DNA of 47,399 nucleotides. It comes from Prochlorococcus sp. AG-402-G22. Lineage in GTDB: Bacteria > Cyanobacteriota > Cyanobacteriia > PCC-6307 > Cyanobiaceae. Positions 45,176 to 47,399 of the stretch are shown piece after piece (the stretch's first letter is position 1; every line of letters starts with the position of its first letter). The stretch lies in the NCBI GenBank assembly GCA_003217035.1, contig QCHV01000013.1:1-47399 (forward strand). The letters are read 5' to 3'. Both the position numbers and the translations under genes were made by a program. The notes beneath the pieces are model-generated. The model worked only from the letters and a program-made list of their open reading frames with translations, did not search any database and was not told where the DNA came from.

Positions 45176-46507
45176 ATGACTTTGCGCCTGATACTAATTC
45201 GCCACGGATTAAGTAGTTTCAACCTCCAAAATCGAATACAAGGTCGCAATGATCTTTCAAAACTTACAGAGGATGGAATTGTTCAAGCCAAGAAATCTGG
45301 CCAAGAACTTAAAGATATTTCAATTCAAGGAGTTTACAGTTCCCCCTTACAAAGAGCTGCAGACACAACAAAGGAATTAATTAAATGTAGAGAAGATCAG
45401 CTCAACATAATTTATAACAAAAACCTCTTAGAGGTTGATCTGGCCCAGTGGAGTGGGATGACAACTGAACAAGTCAAATCTGAGTTTCCAGAACAATATC
45501 TCATTTGGAAGGGGTCCCCTCATGAACTTATTCTTAAACGTGAAGATAATTCTGATTACAAACCTATTGAAGAGTTAATGGAACAAGGGGGAAGATTTCT
45601 TGAAAATATTTTTAAAAATCACAACCCTAGTAAAGACGAAAACTTACTCATTGTTGGGCATAACGCTATTTTACGTTGTATCGTCCTCAAGCTATTAGGA
45701 GAGCCAGCTAACGGCTTTAGAAGAATTAGATTAGACAATGCTTCAATATCAATTGTAAAAATAAACCCTGATTCAACTCGGGAATACAGTGTTCAGATAG
45801 AAAGTCTTAATGGAACCTCTCATTTAGAGGAGCAGTTACCAGTTAAAGGTCCACATGCACGAATTATCCTTGTAAGACATGGAGAAACAAATTGGAATAG
45901 AGAAGGTCGATTCCAAGGTCAAATAGACATACCCTTAAATGAAACTGGCAAAAAACAAGCAAGTGCTGCAAAAGAGTTTTTAAGCGGCATTACCTTTGAC
46001 AAGGCTTATAGTAGTTCTATGTCTAGACCTCTTGAAACAGCACAAATAATCTTGGAAGATTATTCGGATATAGGCATCCAATGTACAGATGAACTAGTCG
46101 AAATAGGCCATGGCCTTTGGGAAGGAAAGCTTGAATCGGAGATTAATGATTCCTGGGGAGATTTATTAAAAGAATGGCAAGCAACTCCAGAAGAAGTTCA
46201 AATGCCTGAAGGCGAAAATATTCAAGCTGTTTGGACTAGAGCTGTAAATTATTGGGACGTAATTTGCAACAGTCTTTCAAGCAAAGAAACTGCTTTAGTG
46301 GTTGCTCATGATGCAGTTAATAAAACTATCCTTTGTCATCTACTAGGACTAACCCCAGCAGATATATGGATGATTAAGCAAGGTAATGGAGGCGTAACTA
46401 TAATCGATCTTTCATATGGCTCAGAGCAACCATCTATAGTGACTAGTCTAAACATCACCTCCCACCTAGGAGGTGTTTTTGATCGCACTGCTCAGGGAGC
46501 TCTTTGA
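45176..46507 (+). CDS. Histidine phosphatase family protein with two domains
   Basis: A 443-residue protein with two phosphoglycerate mutase-like domains. Domain 1 (~1-215) has LIRHG (Arg9-His10-Gly11) and GHNA with His162; domain 2 (~225-440) has LVRHGETNW (Arg234-His235-Gly236), FQGQIDIPLNETGKKQA and VVAHDAVN. The phospho-acceptor histidines are His10 and His235, so both domains keep the main residues, though domain 1 has LSSFN after RHG in place of ETxWN. Cyanobacteria use such proteins as phosphatases, e.g. in serine or sugar metabolism. The substrate is unknown. The dihydroorotase-like gene follows after 4 bases, so the two are cotranscribed. Confidence 0.88.
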   Translation: MTLRLILIRHGLSSFNLQNRIQGRNDLSKLTEDGIVQAKKSGQELKDISIQGVYSSPLQRAADTTKELIKCREDQLNIIYNKNLLEVDLAQWSGMTTEQVKSEFPEQYLIWKGSPHELILKREDNSDYKPIEELMEQGGRFLENIFKNHNPSKDENLLIVGHNAILRCIVLKLLGEPANGFRRIRLDNASISIVKINPDSTREYSVQIESLNGTSHLEEQLPVKGPHARIILVRHGETNWNREGRFQGQIDIPLNETGKKQASAAKEFLSGITFDKAYSSSMSRPLETAQIILEDYSDIGIQCTDELVEIGHGLWEGKLESEINDSWGDLLKEWQATPEEVQMPEGENIQAVWTRAVNYWDVICNSLSSKETALVVAHDAVNKTILCHLLGLTPADIWMIKQGNGGVTIIDLSYGSEQPSIVTSLNITSHLGGVFDRTAQGAL

Positions 46508-46511
46508 TAAT

Positions 46512-47399
46512 ATGCCTAACGCAATTTTTCTAGACCCAGTAAAAATTCTTCTTAACTCAAAAGAAGCTTTATATGAAGGCGCTGTTCTCATAATTGACAA
46601 AGAAATAAAAGGGTTCGGGGAAAATGCTCATACCTTAGCTAAACGCCTTGGCATAAAGTCAACCTCAGCAAAAAACAAAATCTTGGCACCATGTCTAGTT
46701 GACCCTCATTCAACTCTTCAAGATCCACTAAATGGACTAAGTGAAACTTTAATATCTCTAAAAGACAAAGCTGCGAAAGCTGGATATGGACAAATAGCAA
46801 TCCTTCCTAAAAGCAAGCCATGGAGAGATCGACCTGAACATCTAATTAATTTGGCAGACAATGGTCCAGCCGTGTTAATTCATTTATGGGGTAGTTTCTG
46901 CTTAGAAGGTAATGAAAATGAACTGTCTTGTCATAGAGAAATTCTTAAATGCGGGGCAATCGGCTTAGCAGAAGACAGCTCTATTTTACCTATTGAGATA
47001 CTAAGAAAAGGTTTCATGCTTGGAGAGATGGGGACATCTCCAGTTTTAATTGCTCCAAGGGATAAAAGTCTTCAAGGGGATGGGGTCTTAAGGGAAGGGG
47101 TTGAAACTCTTAGAGCAGGTTTTGCTCAAGATCCCTATATCAGCGAAACAATCCCTATGGGAGCTTTGCTTGAACTCCAAAAACAGCATCAAGAAATCAA
47201 TTTAAGAATCATGAACTTATCTACAGCTTCAGGAGTTGAAATGCTCTCAAAGAGCATCCCAAAACCAATGGCAAGTGTCTGCTGGTGGCACCTTGTCGCT
47301 GACTGTTCCACTATTAACGCGACATCTATAGGCTTAAGAGTCATCCCTTCTCTGGGTGGGAGCGAAGATCGAGACTCCTTAATAAAAGGCCTTAAAGAT
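46512..47399 (+). CDS. Dihydroorotase-like amidohydrolase, probably inactive as such (partial at right edge)
   Basis: The frame is open from ATG 46512 to the right edge (296 codons), so the gene continues outside. It begins PNAIFLDPVKILLNSKEALYEGAVLI and has the usual KILAPCLVDPHSTLQDPLNGLSETL, where a normal dihydroorotase has DxHxH plus REPG. Here the motif is DPHST, with the second His changed to Thr, so metal binding looks incomplete. Such PyrC-like proteins without full metal sites are known in cyanobacteria. A structural role with aspartate carbamoyltransferase is possible, but the actual pyrC would be elsewhere. Inference only. Confidence 0.75.
   Translation, partial: MPNAIFLDPVKILLNSKEALYEGAVLIIDKEIKGFGENAHTLAKRLGIKSTSAKNKILAPCLVDPHSTLQDPLNGLSETLISLKDKAAKAGYGQIAILPKSKPWRDRPEHLINLADNGPAVLIHLWGSFCLEGNENELSCHREILKCGAIGLAEDSSILPIEILRKGFMLGEMGTSPVLIAPRDKSLQGDGVLREGVETLRAGFAQDPYISETIPMGALLELQKQHQEINLRIMNLSTASGVEMLSKSIPKPMASVCWWHLVADCSTINATSIGLRVIPSLGGSEDRDSLIKGLKD

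Overview
The window is a stretch of conserved core chromosome from a picocyanobacterium, most likely Prochlorococcus. The reasons are an alpha-carboxysome operon with form IA RuBisCO and csoS1D/csoS1E, light-independent and light-dependent protochlorophyllide reductases side by side, a PsaM-like microgene, the cyanobacterial alkane pair, AT-rich DNA, very short intergenic gaps and many small cyanobacterial proteins. CsoS1E and the moderate AT-richness make a low-light lineage more likely than a high-light one, but this is inference. I see no rRNA, tRNA, CRISPR array, prophage or insertion sequence.

Layout. 1-5 kb: the 3' end of a family 2 glycosyltransferase, a GNAT acetyltransferase, a hisG-ABC exporter pair on the minus strand, then gloB, ridA and a small DUF3136-like gene on the plus strand. 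4.9-12.7 kb: the carboxysome operon on the minus strand, transcribed csoS1-rbcL-rbcS-csoS2-csoSCA-csoS4A-csoS4B-csoS1E-acRAF. Its only clearly open upstream region (12653-13001) holds inverted and direct repeats. 13-14.4 kb: rdgB on plus, overlapping csoS1D on minus by 4 bases. 14.4-20 kb: a small conserved gene, chlN-chlB-chlL on plus, and por converging on chlL from the minus strand. 20-24.3 kb: a small membrane protein, psaM, a lipoate-ligase-like gene, a site-2 protease, trpF and a broken folE. 24.3-28.9 kb, minus strand: a short-chain dehydrogenase, accA, the alkane genes aar and ado, and a creatininase-family gene. 28.9-32 kb: an S1-domain protein overlapping a Tab2-like gene, pgeF and an SNase-like secreted protein. 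32-37.7 kb: ilvB and hemH (minus), a tyrosine recombinase and cobO (plus), and a 48-codon membrane microgene. 37.7-40.2 kb: pyrH-frr-FAD oxidoreductase. 40-45 kb: tal, ftsI with an FtsL-like partner, and a CPBP protease. 45-47.4 kb: a double histidine phosphatase and a dihydroorotase-like gene cut by the window edge.

Together the genes cover CO2 fixation in carboxysomes, the last steps of chlorophyll and haem synthesis, fatty acid to alkane flow, amino acid and cofactor synthesis, cell division and ribosome recycling. The most notable single observation is the GTP cyclohydrolase I gene (folE) at 23515-24238. It reads as an almost complete protein, but two single-base deletions and one internal stop interrupt it. 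Next is the regular placement of inverted repeats in nearly every wide gap of the carboxysome operon, a layout that could set the unequal amounts of shell, RuBisCO and scaffold. I found no wholly new multi-gene system.
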